A stretch of 64,000 bases of DNA from Andrena cerasifolii (taxonomy: Eukaryota > Arthropoda > Insecta > Hymenoptera > Andrenidae), in the NCBI RefSeq assembly GCF_050908995.1, contig NC_135133.1:1592001-1656000 (forward strand). Direction: 5' to 3'. Of the stretch, positions 36,470-47,670 are shown piece after piece. The position numbers and the translations under genes are program-made. Under the pieces are notes generated by a model that was given only the letters and a program-made list of their open reading frames with translations, ran no database searches and was not told the origin of the DNA. The number at the start of each line of letters is the position of its first letter. The first letter of the stretch is position 1.

Positions 36470-37246
36470 AGAGTCGTGATAAACCCTGCGAATTTAAAAC
36501 GCCCAACATTCGTCAGATATGTATGTACCTACTTCCCTGTCAAAATTTACAACGAGATTACATACTTCACGATTTCAACATTGTGATCCGCTTTATTCGT
36601 TCGCGATATATTATTTTCATCGGTAGAATTGACTCATACGTAAAGCTACTGCGAAAAAACTTACATATGTACCCCTACAATATTATAAAATTAGCTATTT
36701 AATTTATGTAATTCATTATTTCAAAATATTATTTAGCAGGTTTTGTCCAGGAATCACTCAGACTCGGACATTATTTGAATAAAATAATTTACAACCAATT
36801 ATTTAAATAATACATAATCGGATTTGATCAGAAGATATTTTTTATTAACTCTTTGTCAATATTTCTGTACATTTTTAGACCTTAATAATAAAATTTAAAA
36901 ATTTGGTGAATTTCAACCAAAAAAAGCTTTTATCCAGAACTATTTCTTCATATACAAATTTCAATGTATCAAAAATTATATTTCGGTAAATTATATTTAC
37001 AATTATTACTCAATAGTTAAAAGCTTCCAAAATACGAAAATGGTAACTCAAAAATGACGCTGGGGTGCAGTGAACCCCATGCGACCAATTTGTAATTATA
37101 AGAAGGTATGACCACGAAGGGATTAATAGAGATAATAAAGTGACACGAATAATTCAGTGTCTGAAATATTATGTTCATTCTGTATTTCAAGTAATGTTTT
37201 TCCAAATCTCACTCTCTGACTCTCACAGTGCTCATCTTTGTTTTAG
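36470..37246. other. AT-rich DNA just upstream of the 5-HT2B exon
   Basis: Intron sequence; ends with the polypyrimidine tract and TTTTAG acceptor at 37241-37246. No other feature seen. Confidence 0.6.
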
Positions 37247-37479
37247 GATACTTTCCCCTGCCGTCCGTCTACTGCCTCGTATGGATCTGCCTGGACGTGT
37301 TGTTCTGCACAGCGAGCATAATGCATCTGTGCACCATCAGCGTGGACCGATACCTGAGCCTACGTTACCCCATGAAGTTCGGTCGTAACAAGACCAGACG
37401 GAGGGTCACCTTGAAGATCATATTCGTGTGGATCCTCAGTATAGCCATGAGCCTGCCTCTCAGTCTAATGTATTCGAAG
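37247..37479 (+). CDS. 5-HT2B: 5-HT2B-like serotonin receptor, internal exon (TM3 to TM4)
   Basis: Internal exon of a class A G-protein-coupled receptor that would sense serotonin at the plasma membrane and signal through a Gq-type protein. It starts after a polypyrimidine tract and TTTTAG (37241-37246) and ends AAG|GTGAGA at 37479; 233 bases, 2 completing a codon plus 77 full codons, ending in phase 0. Seen in the translation: the conserved extracellular Cys 3.25 (SVYC), the amine-binding Asp 3.32 (ICLDVLF) exactly 17 residues before the Asp of the DRY motif (SVDRYLSLRYP), the basic intracellular loop 2 (KFGRNKTRRRV) and TM4 (FVWILSIAMSLPLSL). The DRY context and loop 2 match insect 5-HT2B rather than 5-HT2A (family knowledge, recalled). 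The upstream exon with TM1-2 is not found in the left 37 kb, so that intron is probably over 37 kb. It joins in phase to 57895-58114. A hAT-like repeat starts only about 80 bases downstream. Confidence 0.93.
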
Positions 37480-37554
37480 GTGAGACACGTTGCACGAAAA
37501 CCTCGACATCTCCTTTCAGTGGATGTCACGATGTGACGACACGTACCGGGCCAT

Positions 37555-37929
37555 TCAAATGGTTCCGAAAATAACTGTTCCAAACTGTTACATATCGGTT
37601 CTGACTGGAACAGTTACAAAGAACCGATATTCTGACTATATCGATTTCGGTCACGGTTCTATAGAACCGATATTATGTCGGTTCCATAATAGTTATATAT
37701 CGGTTTTATAACACTAATGTAGGTAGGTGTGTATCGGTTCCGACAGTTTATTGTATAACCGATATACATACCTATAACCGTTATGGAACCAATATAATAC
37801 TATCGGCTCTGTTCAACCGGGACCGATGTAGGCCAAAACCTTTTTCACTCGTAACTGTTTCAAGATTATTTCGGTTCTTATAACTGTTTCGACATCCGAA
37901 ACGGATATCATAGCCGTTTTCAACCCCTG
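37555..37929. mobile_element. hAT-like fragment rich in ACCGATAT repeats
   Basis: At least ten copies of the words AACCGATA/TATCGGTT and related forms in both orientations. The right end GCCGTTTTCAACCCCTG is a hAT-style terminus (complement CAGGGGTTGAAAACGGC). No left end or 8-base duplication found, so probably truncated on the left. Confidence 0.5.
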
Positions 37930-38072
37930 AACAATAGTGATTAATCTGAGACTCAATCAAATGGTATGTAAAACAACACCACGAGGGAACAAACCACTAA
38001 ATGTGCCCTTCATCACGCATTATAAAACTCCACTTATTTGGTTTATCGCGGCTTGGCATTGATATTGGGATA

Positions 38073-38663
38073 ATAGGGTGTGTGAATTTTTCAATGTTTC
38101 AATTTTAAAAACGACTAGTGGAAAGACGGTGCAATTTCAGGTTTAAAAATAACCACTACCTTTAAATTTTGTGTAATGCATTATTTACCTAGTTGGAATT
38201 TCATTTGGAATTATAGAAAAATGCAAAAATTACTAAAATTATTAAAAAAAAATTAATAATTGAGCTTATGAGTCGCAACAGAAGCAAAGGAGATATCGCT
38301 TCTTTGGTGGACTTTGTTAATATTAAATTTACTAAATAAATGACATATAGCTAGATCTGTTGCTAAAGTTACATATATTTTCCTTTTGTAATAAATACTA
38401 ATTTCCACATATTTTCATTTTCATTTTCATGCTTTTATGTAAGCAAGACTCACTTTAAGCAGTATACGAATATGTAGTTTGTAGTTAAATCTTACTGAAT
38501 TTTCACTTTTTTCAACTGTGATTTGAAGTAGCTAAACCTCACTCAAATCAATTTCTGAAGATAATTTCAGACGCAGGATTAAAAACAGCATTACTTTGAC
38601 TTACTAGTCATTTTAAAATTTTCAAAAATTTTAAATTTACCCATAAAATTGACACACCCTATT
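38073..38663. mobile_element. TIR element with AATAGGGTGTGT ends
   Basis: The left AATAGGGTGTGTGAATTTTTC and the right AAAATTGACACACCCTATT pair over about 18 bases. AT-rich interior of about 590 bases without coding capacity. Duplication not certain. Confidence 0.6.
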
Positions 38664-38804
38664 TGGACAACTCCAAAAATGTCAAATTTGAATTTATGAT
38701 CAGCGTTCAACTGTTAATCAAATGCAAATTTTAAACTGCATCTCCTGCAAAATGTACAGTTTCTGAGTTTTACAACTATTAATGTCAAGCAGCGGTATCC
38801 TTAG

Positions 38805-38945
38805 ACGCTTCAGGACTTTGAGTGAGGCAGGGTTTTAAAAAGCAAACTCCAAGTTTGGTTCGTTTTTCGGCGTGAAATGCATCACGCACAAGATGCAAAT
38901 CCCTCAGCGTGAAAACACGGCGTCGCCACTCAGACTGTTAAAGTA
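38805..38945 (+). repeat. Dispersed repeat family D, copy 4 (partial)
   Basis: ACTTTGAGTGAGGCAGGGTTTT near the start and GATGCAAATCCCTCAGCGTGAAAACACGGCGTCGCCACTCAGA at the end. Related fragments occur at 43195-43350 (ATCGACGTGAAAGCCCGCC) and, inverted, at 49615-49700. Confidence 0.55.
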
Positions 38946-39189
38946 CCAATGACCAAAAAGTATGCCGAATATACAACTCGGTTGACTTAAGAGAAAACAC
39001 TACTGATTTTGCCCCCCTAATGCTTTCACGGCATCGCTGGGTTCCTGCAAGGCACAGTGTAGCAGAGAACCTCGTTGATGTAAATGGTACTACATGGTAC
39101 AACCTGAGACATCGTCACCCTCAAGTGTATCACAGTATATCCGAGTTTTCCTCTGGGGATGTCCGGGTTTTTAACGTTTTTATTATTAA

Positions 39190-39691
39190 CCCTCGTCAGA
39201 CGGCACAATTTTACAACGTTGACAGACGGCAGAGGCATAATTGCACCCTCACATATTTCATATGAATATTCCCACTGTCGGTATAATCTGTACGATAAAC
39301 TGATAACATTTAGACTCAATGAAAATCAATAAAAAAAATTCCCAAATTTTCTTTTATAATGTAAATTATCTACATTTTTTTACTCTCTTTTATTATTATA
39401 ACATTAATAACATTATCATTAAAAAAATCGCATTCTTTTTTTCTTGCATACCTTCATACAAAATATAATAGGGGCGCCATTGTGCCTATGCCGCTGTTAT
39501 GGATGCAACCCTCAACTCGACCCCCTAGCTCGGAAGGGGGTTGAGATATTTTTCTGAAATTTGGTCTATATAATCTAGACGAAAAATTTAGAGATGTCAC
39601 GAAACTTCAGCCCTCCTCGGGTTCTCGAAAAAAAGTTATCGCAATTTAAAAACGCAAAAGTTACAATTGTACCTATGCCGTCTAACGAGGG
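39190..39691. mobile_element. piggyBac-type MITE with CCCTCGTCAGACGGCA ends
   Basis: TTAA|CCCTCGTCAGACGGCA on the left and TGCCGTCTAACGAGGG|TTAA on the right; 502 bases. A different family from the 24595/28965 pair. Inside the ends both arms carry a further GACGGCAGAGGCA / TGCCTATGCCG pair. No coding capacity. Confidence 0.85.
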
Positions 39692-40256
39692 TTAAGGGTC
39701 GTATACTATTGTTATCTACTATACTTGTGGGTTTAGTAAAAGACAAATGAATAAAAACAGTAAATAATAGTAGTAATGTTGTATTCGGTGACTAGAAAAT
39801 TAAGCAATGCTGTCTTAAAGAACAGATATCTGAGAAATAATAATAATCCGACAATTAATCAGTAGTTAGCAGAAATTGGTGTATAGGATGCGTTTACTAC
39901 AGGCTTCAGATTCAGATACGAGTAAGTAGGAGAAATGGGTTGGTAGCATATCCGGTATTTTCAAGTTTCCGAAACCTCGTCTATGAGACCGTTGTTAGGC
40001 ATTTCGTGAACTTTCCGTGCGGCACGAAACCTATGCTTCTTTCTTCTTACTCGCGTTTCCGCCTTAAATTGCAGGAACTAAAGGCAAGCAGAAAACGAGG
40101 CTCTAAAGGCGCACCTAAATCTTTGAAATGCGCGGGATCGATCCGTTTCTGAGTGGTCATTTCGTGAAACATAACGGTGTGGGGAATATAAATTGCTATT
40201 ATGGTTTTAAAATTCTTACAGATTTGAAATACCAATTGTAGCAGAAATTTATTATG

Positions 40257-41280
40257 TTACTACTACCATTACCATTACCATTATTGCTACTACTATTATG
40301 GCTACCAATACATATCACTATTACTAATATGATAACTACCTGAATTATTACTATCATTTGTAACAAAAATTTATTATGGTATTACTAAGTAGTACTACGA
40401 CTACCAGTATCACTACCACTGTTATGACTACCAATATTACAAACTACTATTACTCCTAATGTGACTACCAGTATATACTGGTAATATTAGTATTAAATAG
40501 GTACTATGAGTACAACTAGCAGCCTTAATATTCTGCACTAAAACCACTACCCATACTATTAATACTGCTATTATTATTATTACCATTACCATTATTGCTA
40601 CTACTATTATGGCTACCAATACATATCATTATTACTACTATGATAACTACCTGAATTATTACTATCATTTGTAACAAAAATTTATTATGGTATTACTAAG
40701 TAGTACTACGACTACCAGTATCACTACCACTGTTATGACTACCAGTATTACGTACTACTATTACTCCTAATGCGACTACCAGTATATACTGGTAGTCATA
40801 ACAGTGGTAGTGATACTGGTCTGGGTTAGGGTTATACTAATATTAGTATTAAATAGGTACTATGAGTACAACTAGCAGCTTTAATATTCTGCACTAAAAC
40901 CACTACCCATCCTACTAATACTGCTATTATTATTATTACCATTACCATTATTGCTACTACTATTATGGCTACCAATACATATCACTACTACTACTATGAT
41001 AACTACTTGAGTTATTACTATCATTTGTAACAAAAATTTATTATGGTATTACTAAGTAATACTACGACTACCAGTATCACTACCACTGTTATGACTACCA
41101 ATATTACGTACTACTATTACTCCTAATGTGACTACCAGTATATACTGGTAGTCATAACAGTGGTAGTGATACTGGTCTGAGTTAGGGTTATACTAATATT
41201 AGTATTAAATAGGTACTATGAGTACAACTAGCAGCCTTAATATTCTGCACTAAAACCACTACCCATCCTACTAATACTGC
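40257..41280. repeat. Three-unit tandem array, trinucleotide-rich (ACT/ATT), 310-360 bp units
   Basis: Units start with ATTACCATTACCATTATTGCTAC at about 40261, 40578 and 40938 and are nearly identical. The second and third have an extra approximately 45-base piece (about 40789-40835 in unit 2) that is an exact inverted copy of an upstream 32-base segment in the same unit (40714-40745 versus 40789-40820). A (TTA)n run follows at 41281-41315. Low-complexity frames in it are not genes. Confidence 0.9.
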
Positions 41281-41314
<34 letters not shown>

Positions 41315-41351
41315 GCCGTTATTGTGGTTATTTATTAGGTACTACTACGTA

Positions 41352-42222
41352 GGGGAAAGTGGGGTAAAACGGAACACCAATGTTTCTGTTAGATAAGAGC
41401 TGCGAATGAGTTGGTATCGCGTGACATGGAACCAAAGGGTCCTCATATCATTTTGTGATAAACCATAGACCCCTGCACACGTTATTTTTCCATTAAGAGA
41501 GTTGGAAAAATTTCCGGTATCGACGTTTCAATATTGCGTTGGACTTTCGACCACTTTTCGGTACTTGGATTTGGAAAATTAATAATGGCAAGTACATCGT
41601 TGGATTCTATAGTCCTTGCGCTACATTTTGACATATATAAAAAGTTCTTTACCTCGCGCTGAAGTGTAAATATTAAATGTTTACTAAATGACTGCATGTA
41701 AAGAGTAGGCCCATGAGGCCTGCACCTATACATTTGTACGTGATTTTTGTTCATAAAATAATAAACAAACCGTATTAATCTATCCTTCTTTTACGATATT
41801 ATATTTATATTTGATTATTTTCCGTAATTTTTATGTTATCTAATAAAATATTTTCTCTTATATGTATAATATATATTTTTGTTATATTTTATTTGTAACA
41901 GTTATACATAAAACATATATTTATAGTTTTTTTTACATAAATGAATACTTTTTAAATCATAAGAATAAAGATTTTGTACGTTTGCATGGTGTTCAAGTGG
42001 GTGTTCCGCTTTACCCTACCACTTGAGCGAGACGAAGATTTCAATATCTCCGGTAAATTTCATTTTCCGTCGTTCCCAAAGATTTTTCTTAACAATGACT
42101 TTGATTTTCTTATAGTCTAAGGTCCACCGAAGACTCCTGTTCAAGTTTCGTGTCTTTTTCTCCTCCCGATTTTAAGTTATCACCCCCCAAAGTTAAGCTT
42201 TCCGTTTTACCCCACCTTCCCC
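41352..42222. mobile_element. TA-flanked GGGTAAAACGGAAC element, copy 1
   Basis: TA|GGGGAAAGTGGGGTAAAACGG on the left and CCGTTTTACCCCACCTTCCCC|TA on the right. A second copy of the inward terminus (GTGTTCCGCTTTACCCTACC) lies inside at about 42000. It shares both ends and inner blocks with 46550-48721 in opposite orientation. Confidence 0.85.
41482..41754 (-). pseudogene. Coding remnant in the GGGTAAAACGG element, copy 1
   Basis: Minus frame with RTIESNDVLAIINFPNPS, EKWSKVQRN and IETSIPE, closely matched by the frame in the other copy (47671-47801). I do not recognise the protein family. Short, without catalytic motifs; a transposon-borne remnant is the simplest reading. Confidence 0.35.
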
Positions 42223-43650
42223 TACTCGAAATCCAATTGAACATAAAATAAGTGATACCTTAAAGCTGATTAACGTCAAACAAATTTCTTACTGGTTACG
42301 TGATAACTGCAGAGCTGTGCATCTTCGTTTTTAGTTGCCAATGAATGTAAACAGTTGCAGAAGCAAGTTTGATCACATGAAATCCACTGTAAAAATAATA
42401 ATTGAGTCGAACCTAATATAATAAAAATAGTCAAATGCATTAATAAGATGAAATACTAAGAAACCGTCCCAATGGAAAACTGCGAAATCGAAAATCAAGA
42501 GGGTGCAGCGCGAAGCAGTTGAAATATTTAAATTCATACAATTTCCGTGCGAAAATGCGCGTGAAAAAATTGGGTCACTGAATTTTTCAAGGGAACACTC
42601 GAAGTCAATATCCCAACGAATTTCGACTTTGCATTCCCGTGGAATTCAAACTCTCGTCGCCCAAGTAAATTTCAATTCATAAAGTTACCTGAAAGCTCCT
42701 CTTGCGAAGTAGAAATCGGGTGTTTCTTTTTTCGTACGAAGAAGTGAAGATACCCTCCCACGTCTTCTGCGCGGCCTGCAAGCAAGTTTTAACGCGCACC
42801 AAAGGGCTGAAGCGCGCAAATGGGAATCTTCATTTTCACACGCTTTTCACGAATGAAAAACTGAAAATCTTTTCATCATTATTTTCATCATTATATTTTT
42901 ATATTATTCTGTTTATTATGTTAGGAATAAGTAGGGGAAGATGCTCGAACGAGGAGCTTCTTTCGTCTGATTTCTACGATTCAGGATACTTCCACTATCA
43001 GCTGCAAATTTTCAAACTGTTTTTAATTTTGCAAAAAGAGTCATAATTAAGATTTGTGCGTAGGTGGTCTATAAGTTGCCTGTAGATAGCGATGACATCA
43101 AGTTCGCAAGCAGTGCCGGCTCTTTTGCCATAATCGTAGGGAGAAAGTACCAAAACCGTTTCAGCTTCGAAATCAAGTAGGACCATCGCGAAAAGTGGTC
43201 TTAAACTTTGTGGTTTCGAGCTTCCGACCAAAAGAAACGAGTAGCAAAGTCGCCGAAGGAAACCTGTGTAGTGTAAGCAATACCTTTCGAAGCGTTTCAG
43301 AAAATATCGACGTGAAAGCCCGCCAAAACCATGCACAGCCCTGTAATTACCCCACGTTCTCCGCTCGCGCACGTCCATTCAAATGCGCATCGTCAGAAAT
43401 AAGAATATTCCATGGTGTAATGGTGCGTGCCCTTAATATTCTCCAATATTCCTAATGGCAGTAACATAAGTCAGAAGTTTGCAAATCTACCATTTACCAA
43501 AATATATAATGTAATATCAAGAAAATTTCATCCTACAAATCAATCGTTGCTCTGAAGATTTGTCTCGTTATTTATTTTATTAACATAATCGGGAGGAAAA
43601 CATATCGAATATCCTTGCAAAGAATTAAGTAAAATTTTGACAACATTATA
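42223..43650. other. Non-coding; no gene recognised
   Basis: 42480-42850 is moderately GC-rich and unique in the window. 43195-43350 is a fragment of repeat family D. The frames at 42702-43378 show no domain. Confidence 0.4.
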
Positions 43651-44591
43651 TGAGCCGTTTATTTTGAAAGTGGCCTAAGTCCATTTATCTTCAAATCGAG
43701 ATATTTAAGGGTTTGCGTTTCAATGAGTTTAAAAATATACGTATAGGATACTAATGAGTCATACTGCTTAAGTGTATCTAAGGATGTTAAATTTATAGTT
43801 CCTATTAAAATAGTGGCAATTATTAAGTGAATAATATGCGTTTTCTTATCAAGAATGGAGTTAGGCCACTTCCAAAATTAACAACCAGATTCTTTATAAA
43901 ATTTGAAGGTGCCCAAGTCCATTCAACATAATTTAAGATGCTTCAAATTGATTTTCTTAAAATCTCCCAAACCCCAAAACTTCTAAAAAATATTATTTCT
44001 TTCTTCTTCGTCGTAATTTTTTGTGCAAGCATTCCGACAACGGCAATCTTTGTTTTCGAAATTTTTTTCAGGTACAATATTTCCGGTTTGAGTACAATAT
44101 CTTTTTCCTGAATTCCGTTTAATCTTTCGCACTTTTTGGATGTATGATTCATCAATCTCTTCTCCATTGTTAATCGTATCTTCATCCCCTGAAGACGAAT
44201 ATTGTTCTATAATTCTGTTTCGTTTTCGATTTTTTTTTAAATCATTAGTTACTATTTCTTCTTCACTATCTCAACTAAATAGTCTTGTTCTGTTCTTCCC
44301 CATGGGTGAAATAATTTCTAAAATTTAATATTAAATTTTAAGTTTTATATTTACATTATCAATAGTAAATATCTTGATTCAAGTATAAATGGAGTTAGGC
44401 CACTTTCAAACTACACGGTTCGATTATTGAACTAACTCTGAAAACTTATGTGTCAAGAATTATCGTATTTGCTCGGATTATAAGCAACCTGAAATGCTTT
44501 ACTGCTAAATAACACGAAGTTGTACATGTAACCATGGTAACCGGAAAAAATTGAAAAATGGAGTTAGGCCATTTTCAAAATAAACGGCTCA
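43651..44591. mobile_element. TA-flanked TGAGCCGTTTATTTTGAAA element (941 bp)
   Basis: TA|TGAGCCGTTTATTTTGAAAG on the left and CATTTTCAAAATAAACGGCTCA|TA on the right, with GTGGCCTAAGTCCATTT / AAATGGAGTTAGGCC next inside. The block AATGGAGTTAGGCCAC(T) is repeated again at 43855-43870 and 44390-44405. It contains a Cys-rich coding remnant. Confidence 0.85.
43988..44120 (-). pseudogene. Remnant of a Cys-rich insect transposon protein (RNSGKxY...CxCRxxC)
   Basis: In one minus frame the sequence reads NSGKRYCTQTGNIVPEKNF then ENKDCRCRNACTKNYDEEER and NNIF. This matches a pattern I recall from many insect repeat-borne proteins: a basic (R)NSGK-Y segment, a K-rich linker, then C-x-C-x3-C and an acidic EExRxxIF. 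The usual open frame here is in another register (43943-44185) and has no such pattern, so a frameshift or decay is likely. Exact family not known to me. Confidence 0.45.
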
Positions 44592-45787
44592 TATTTCTCT
44601 TACTTTGTTATCAATCCCAATTAAATAATTACTAAGACTCATTAAGTTTAGTTATTGCACGTGGTCTAAGAAAGAGTTGTAGGTGCGTTTGAAGCAGTGC
44701 TGACTGGTCAACGTGTTAAGCCACTGAATGTGTCTTTCGTCCCTAATTTCAGGGCCACGTTTGACTGCGAACTTCGCCTGATTTGTCCCACGCATGCCCT
44801 TCTATACAGAACTCCAAAAATTCGATCTTTACTACTGCGTAAGGTCTCAATAGGATCCTGCGCTGACGCGAGGAGTGCCCATTACTTGAGTGTTTCTCAA
44901 ATACCTACCCAAAGCCCATCAAGCAAACGCCATCTTGCTACCAGTTTCCTTCGCTCGAAATATCGAAGTTTAGCACCATTTTTGAGAGGTGATCCGAACT
45001 GTACAGTTGCTGGAAGGGATACAGCGAGATCGTAAAGTTAGGAGAATCCCAAAGTCTACACTGTACAACCTTCATGGTTTGGAACAAGAAGTTTGGTCTT
45101 TTTTGTAGAGACAAGGTTTCCAGGCTCCTTTTAGCGAAACCTCAAAGCCTCAAAGCTGTAAACTTTGAGATTCTCCCAGCTTTAACCACCTCGCTATATC
45201 CTTTCTAAATAGGCCTTGTTTAGTACATCTCCACTATCGAGGTGACTCGTCTTCTAGCTCGTCGCATCCGGAAGTATCAGCGCGGAACAAATGATCGCTC
45301 TGCACTCAATTCGCATGAAATCGCACATGGTGCGCCAGGAACGAGTAGCTTCAATAGGGCATATAGTTTTCGATAACTCGCCTGTGTCTATCTGACGTTC
45401 AGTCATCAATCTTCACGCCATTGTAATTTCCGCGTACAGAAAGCCCGGTCTCGAAGTGGAAGGGAACGTATTCTGGCGATGCACGCGACTAAAGGAGGCG
45501 GCGTTTTTGCAAGGAATTGCGGCGTATTCTCACGCGAAGCGGAAGGATCATTCGGTCTACAACGGCTAGCTCGCGGAGGAAGCTCCACCGACAGGCTGAG
45601 GGTCGTTTGATTTGCAACTTTGCAGTGGCAGAGAATAGTTACTTGCGTGACGCTAGGGGATGCAGGGAGGACCAACAAATTTTGGGGTAGAGGCAGCTTG
45701 TGGAAAATCATATTTCAATTGGCAGTCGACGTGTTCCGTTTAATAGTTACCTACTTGTACCCCCATAGTACCGACGCGTACATTTAA
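44592..45787. other. Non-coding; no gene recognised
   Basis: 45010-45190 contains short inverted pieces (CTTTGAGATTCTCCCA / GAGAATCCCAAAGT). Frames at 44697-45035 and 45406-45711 have no motif or splice context. Confidence 0.35.
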
Positions 45788-46507
45788 GGGGGTAGGTAAC
45801 CCTCAACAGCCCCAAATCAGGCCCTTTTTTCAAACGCATATTCTAAAGTAATGAATGAATATAGAGTTAATTTTTGTTTTAATTTTTAAACGTCATTTTG
45901 TTGACTTTATTGCAGAAAAAGAAAATTTTAAATATATTTACAGGAAAAAAGTTATAAATGTGAGAGCGTGTGCGCGATGCACCGGCTGATTCTGAACACG
46001 ATTACGGACAGGTTAATTACCTAAAACACAAAGTAATGGCATTTTTATAATCTGCGAGACAGTCCCCATCTTGTGTCGGAAGCAGAATTTTGATAAACAA
46101 ATTAATACAAATTTTATATTGATGTATATGATTTTATCCTTTTTTTGTAGGAAAAATATTTTAATTTTTTTTTATGAATTTATATTGAAAATATGCTCCC
46201 GACACATTGTGGGGAATAGTTTTCTGCACCTCCCTGTCAATTTTCATTCAAATCGTTGGAGCGGTTTTCGAGGTTTTATGTTTACCGTTTTGGAAAACGT
46301 AGTTTCTGGGAAATCACGTTTAAAGTTGGACGTGCACTTTTGCCGTTATGCGATCTCATGTGCAGGCTCGTACATTTCTGGCTGTAATTCCTTAAATTTT
46401 TTAAATTTCGGGGCCCGGTTGCGCTTAAAATAGAAAAGATGTAAGTAACGGAACATGCAAAAATCCCAAAATTGAATTTTCGAAAATTTTGAGGGTTACC
46501 TACCCCC
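45788..46507. mobile_element. TTAA-flanked TIR element with GGGGGTAGGTAACC ends
   Basis: TTAA|GGGGGTAGGTAACCCTCAA on the left and TTGAGGGTTACCTACCCCC|TTAA on the right, an exact 19-base match. 720 bases. The 120-codon frame 46071-46433 lies inside but shows no domain. The TTAA flanks suggest a piggyBac-type mechanism, though the GGGGG start is not the usual CC. Confidence 0.82.
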
Positions 46508-47280
46508 TTAAATTATTCATGCACTACCCCGCGTTATTTACACTACATAGGGGAGAGTAGGGTAAAATGGACCGCTTAACTTTGGAGGGTGATAACATAA
46601 AATCGGAAGGAAAAAAGACACGGGACTTCGACAGGAGTCTTAAGTGAACTTATTCTTATGATTTAAAATGTATTCATTTATGTAAAAAAACTATAAATAT
46701 ATGTTTTAGGCATAACTATTACGAATAAAATATAACAAAAATATATATTATACATATAAGAAAACAAATTTACCAGATAACGTAAAAATTACTGAAAATA
46801 ATCAAATACACGTGGATTTTTACATGAATAATGAATATCAACACGTGCATGGAGAATTTTTTAATTTTCAGTGCATTTTAATGAAATGAAATTGTTTAAC
46901 TTAAAAAATTTTTTTGTACATTTTTTATTATTTACTTTTTAGTGTCTAAGTTTTGATTTGTGGTTATATGCTGATTTCATATCGATTGAATTGATCTGAT
47001 TTGTGGTTACAGGCTGATTTCAATTCGTTTGGATTTGTGGTTATGGGTTATATTTATTGATGACTGAATCATTTTTCACCCCTCCCGGTTTTTTCCCATA
47101 ATTTTGTATTGTCATCATAACTACGCGCGCCTGAAAAGTTTCACGACAATTGTATTGGTGGAAGTGGGTTAAATAGGTGTTCCGTTTTACCTCACATGCG
47201 GTAATTTAGTAAACATTTAATATTTACACTTAAGCGCGAGGTAAAGAACTGGGTAAAACGTCAAAATGTAGCGTAAGGAC

Positions 47281-47670
47281 TGTGGGATAAATAAAATATA
47301 TTTAATATAAACAGGAAAGATATATATATATAAGATTGAAAGAAACTAAAACTAATACAAGATAACCGACTACGACACAAACAACTCGATTTAACACAAC
47401 GACTCAGTACATCTACACACTCTGCCGGTTGTTCCAACTCTGTCCTTTCCGCGGAAAACTCGCCTTTCCGAAAAAGGACGCTACATCCCCACCACGCACG
47501 CTTTTCAAGTCGCCCTCATGCCCAAATATGGACATCGCTCCGCCGCGCGCTTTCTCGCCCCGACAAACCCTTGCGCGCGTCGCTGGGCCCGGTGACGCGT
47601 TGGGTTTTCCCCAACGGGCCTGTCTCCTCCGAGGTTCTCAACGTCTCGCTGAACTTATTCCGATACTACA
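47281..47670. mobile_element. Solo LTR inserted in a DNA transposon
   Basis: TGTGGGATAA...ATACTACA, flanked by GGAC on both sides (47277-47280, 47671-47674). The sequence on either side rejoins exactly to the uninterrupted form in copy 1 of the host (GTAGCGYAAGGACTATAGAATCCAACG). It has TG...CA ends, an AT-rich TATA-like start (TTTAATATAAACAGG, TATATATATATAAG), then a GC-rich half. 390 bases fits a Ty3/gypsy- or Pao-type LTR; no internal retroviral-type genes are present, so this is an LTR-LTR recombination product. Confidence 0.85.

Noticed and set aside
40821..40836. GGGTTAGGGTT as an internal telomeric repeat
   Set aside because: Only one to two partial units, within a longer trinucleotide-rich tandem unit; no array of TTAGG.
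46071..46433. 120-codon + frame as a gene
   Set aside because: Lies inside a TTAA-flanked element; no domain, low-complexity AT-rich start.
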